The position numbers and the translations under genes are program-made. A model generated the notes under the pieces. The model had not been told where the DNA came from, searched no databases, and was given only the letters and a program-made list of their open reading frames with translations. 5,481 nucleotides of DNA, from NCBI GenBank assembly GCA_036516995.1, contig DATDYW010000012.1, positions 1-5,481 on the forward strand, read 5' to 3'. Positions 5,404 through 5,481 of this stretch are shown here, one piece after another. Each line of letters opens with the position of its first letter. Position 1 is the stretch's first letter. This stretch comes from DATDYW01 sp036516995 (lineage in GTDB: Bacteria > Patescibacteriota > Minisyncoccia > Phycocordibacterales > JAACPR01).

Positions 5404-5476
5404 TGTCAGGAGCCGGGTTCGAACCGGCGACCCCCCGCTCTTCAGGCGGATGCTCTACCAACTGAGCTATCCTGAC
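5404..5476 (-). tRNA. tRNA-Phe, anticodon GAA
   Basis: The minus strand folds into a complete 73-nt cloverleaf. The acceptor stem is GTCAGGA paired with TCCTGAC, the D arm GCTC with GAGC and loop AGTTGGTA, and the anticodon stem TCCGC with GCGGG around loop CTGAAGA (anticodon GAA, phenylalanine). The variable loop is GGGTC and the T arm GCCGG with CCGGC around TTCGAAC. The discriminator base is A at 5404. The next bases on that strand are CAG, so the CCA tail is not encoded and must be added by CCA-adding enzyme. The promoter would lie beyond the right edge. Confidence 0.97.
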
Positions 5477-5481
5477 GTGGC

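Overview
The window looks like a bacterial chromosome segment from the Candidate Phyla Radiation (Patescibacteria, probably a GC-rich Parcubacteria-type lineage such as Kaiserbacteria). This is inferred from a compact valyl-tRNA synthetase without the usual C-terminal coiled coil, a free-standing four-helix-bundle (23S rRNA intervening-sequence-type) protein, possible near-leaderless starts, and abundant short repeats in very small intergenic gaps. No sequence in the window fixes the taxon by itself.

Layout, left to right. Positions 1-1104 hold the 3' part of tsaD (t6A37 tRNA modification); its true start lies outside the window. A double palindrome sits in frame inside it (159-203). The 119-bp gap after tsaD carries three exact copies of a 13-bp palindrome plus a related fourth, then a plausible promoter for valS (1224-3452). 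After valS, two heptanucleotide arrays in opposite orientation fill most of the 154-bp gap (3446-3586). A PrsW-type membrane protease gene (3607-4368) overlaps by 8 bp with a small heat-shock protein gene (4361-4888), so these two form an operon. A four-helix-bundle gene (4992-5345) follows, framed by two more heptamer arrays that are inverted relative to each other (4883-4924 and 5360-5401). The window ends with tRNA-Phe(GAA) on the minus strand (5404-5476), convergent with the four-helix-bundle gene.

Functionally, tsaD, valS and tRNA-Phe serve translation, and prsW-hsp20 looks like an envelope or protein-stress unit. The four-helix-bundle gene has an unknown role.

The most unusual content is the repeat system. 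A degenerate 7-bp unit (sense form GTAACAA or GGAATAA, antisense TTGTTAC or TTATTCC) occupies three of the gaps between genes. It occurs in head-to-head inverted pairs and incorporates the stop codons of valS and hsp20. One pair encloses 29 bp and the other encloses the whole four-helix-bundle gene, which suggests an empty and a filled version of the same element. A separate class of odd-centred palindromes appears inside tsaD and between tsaD and valS.
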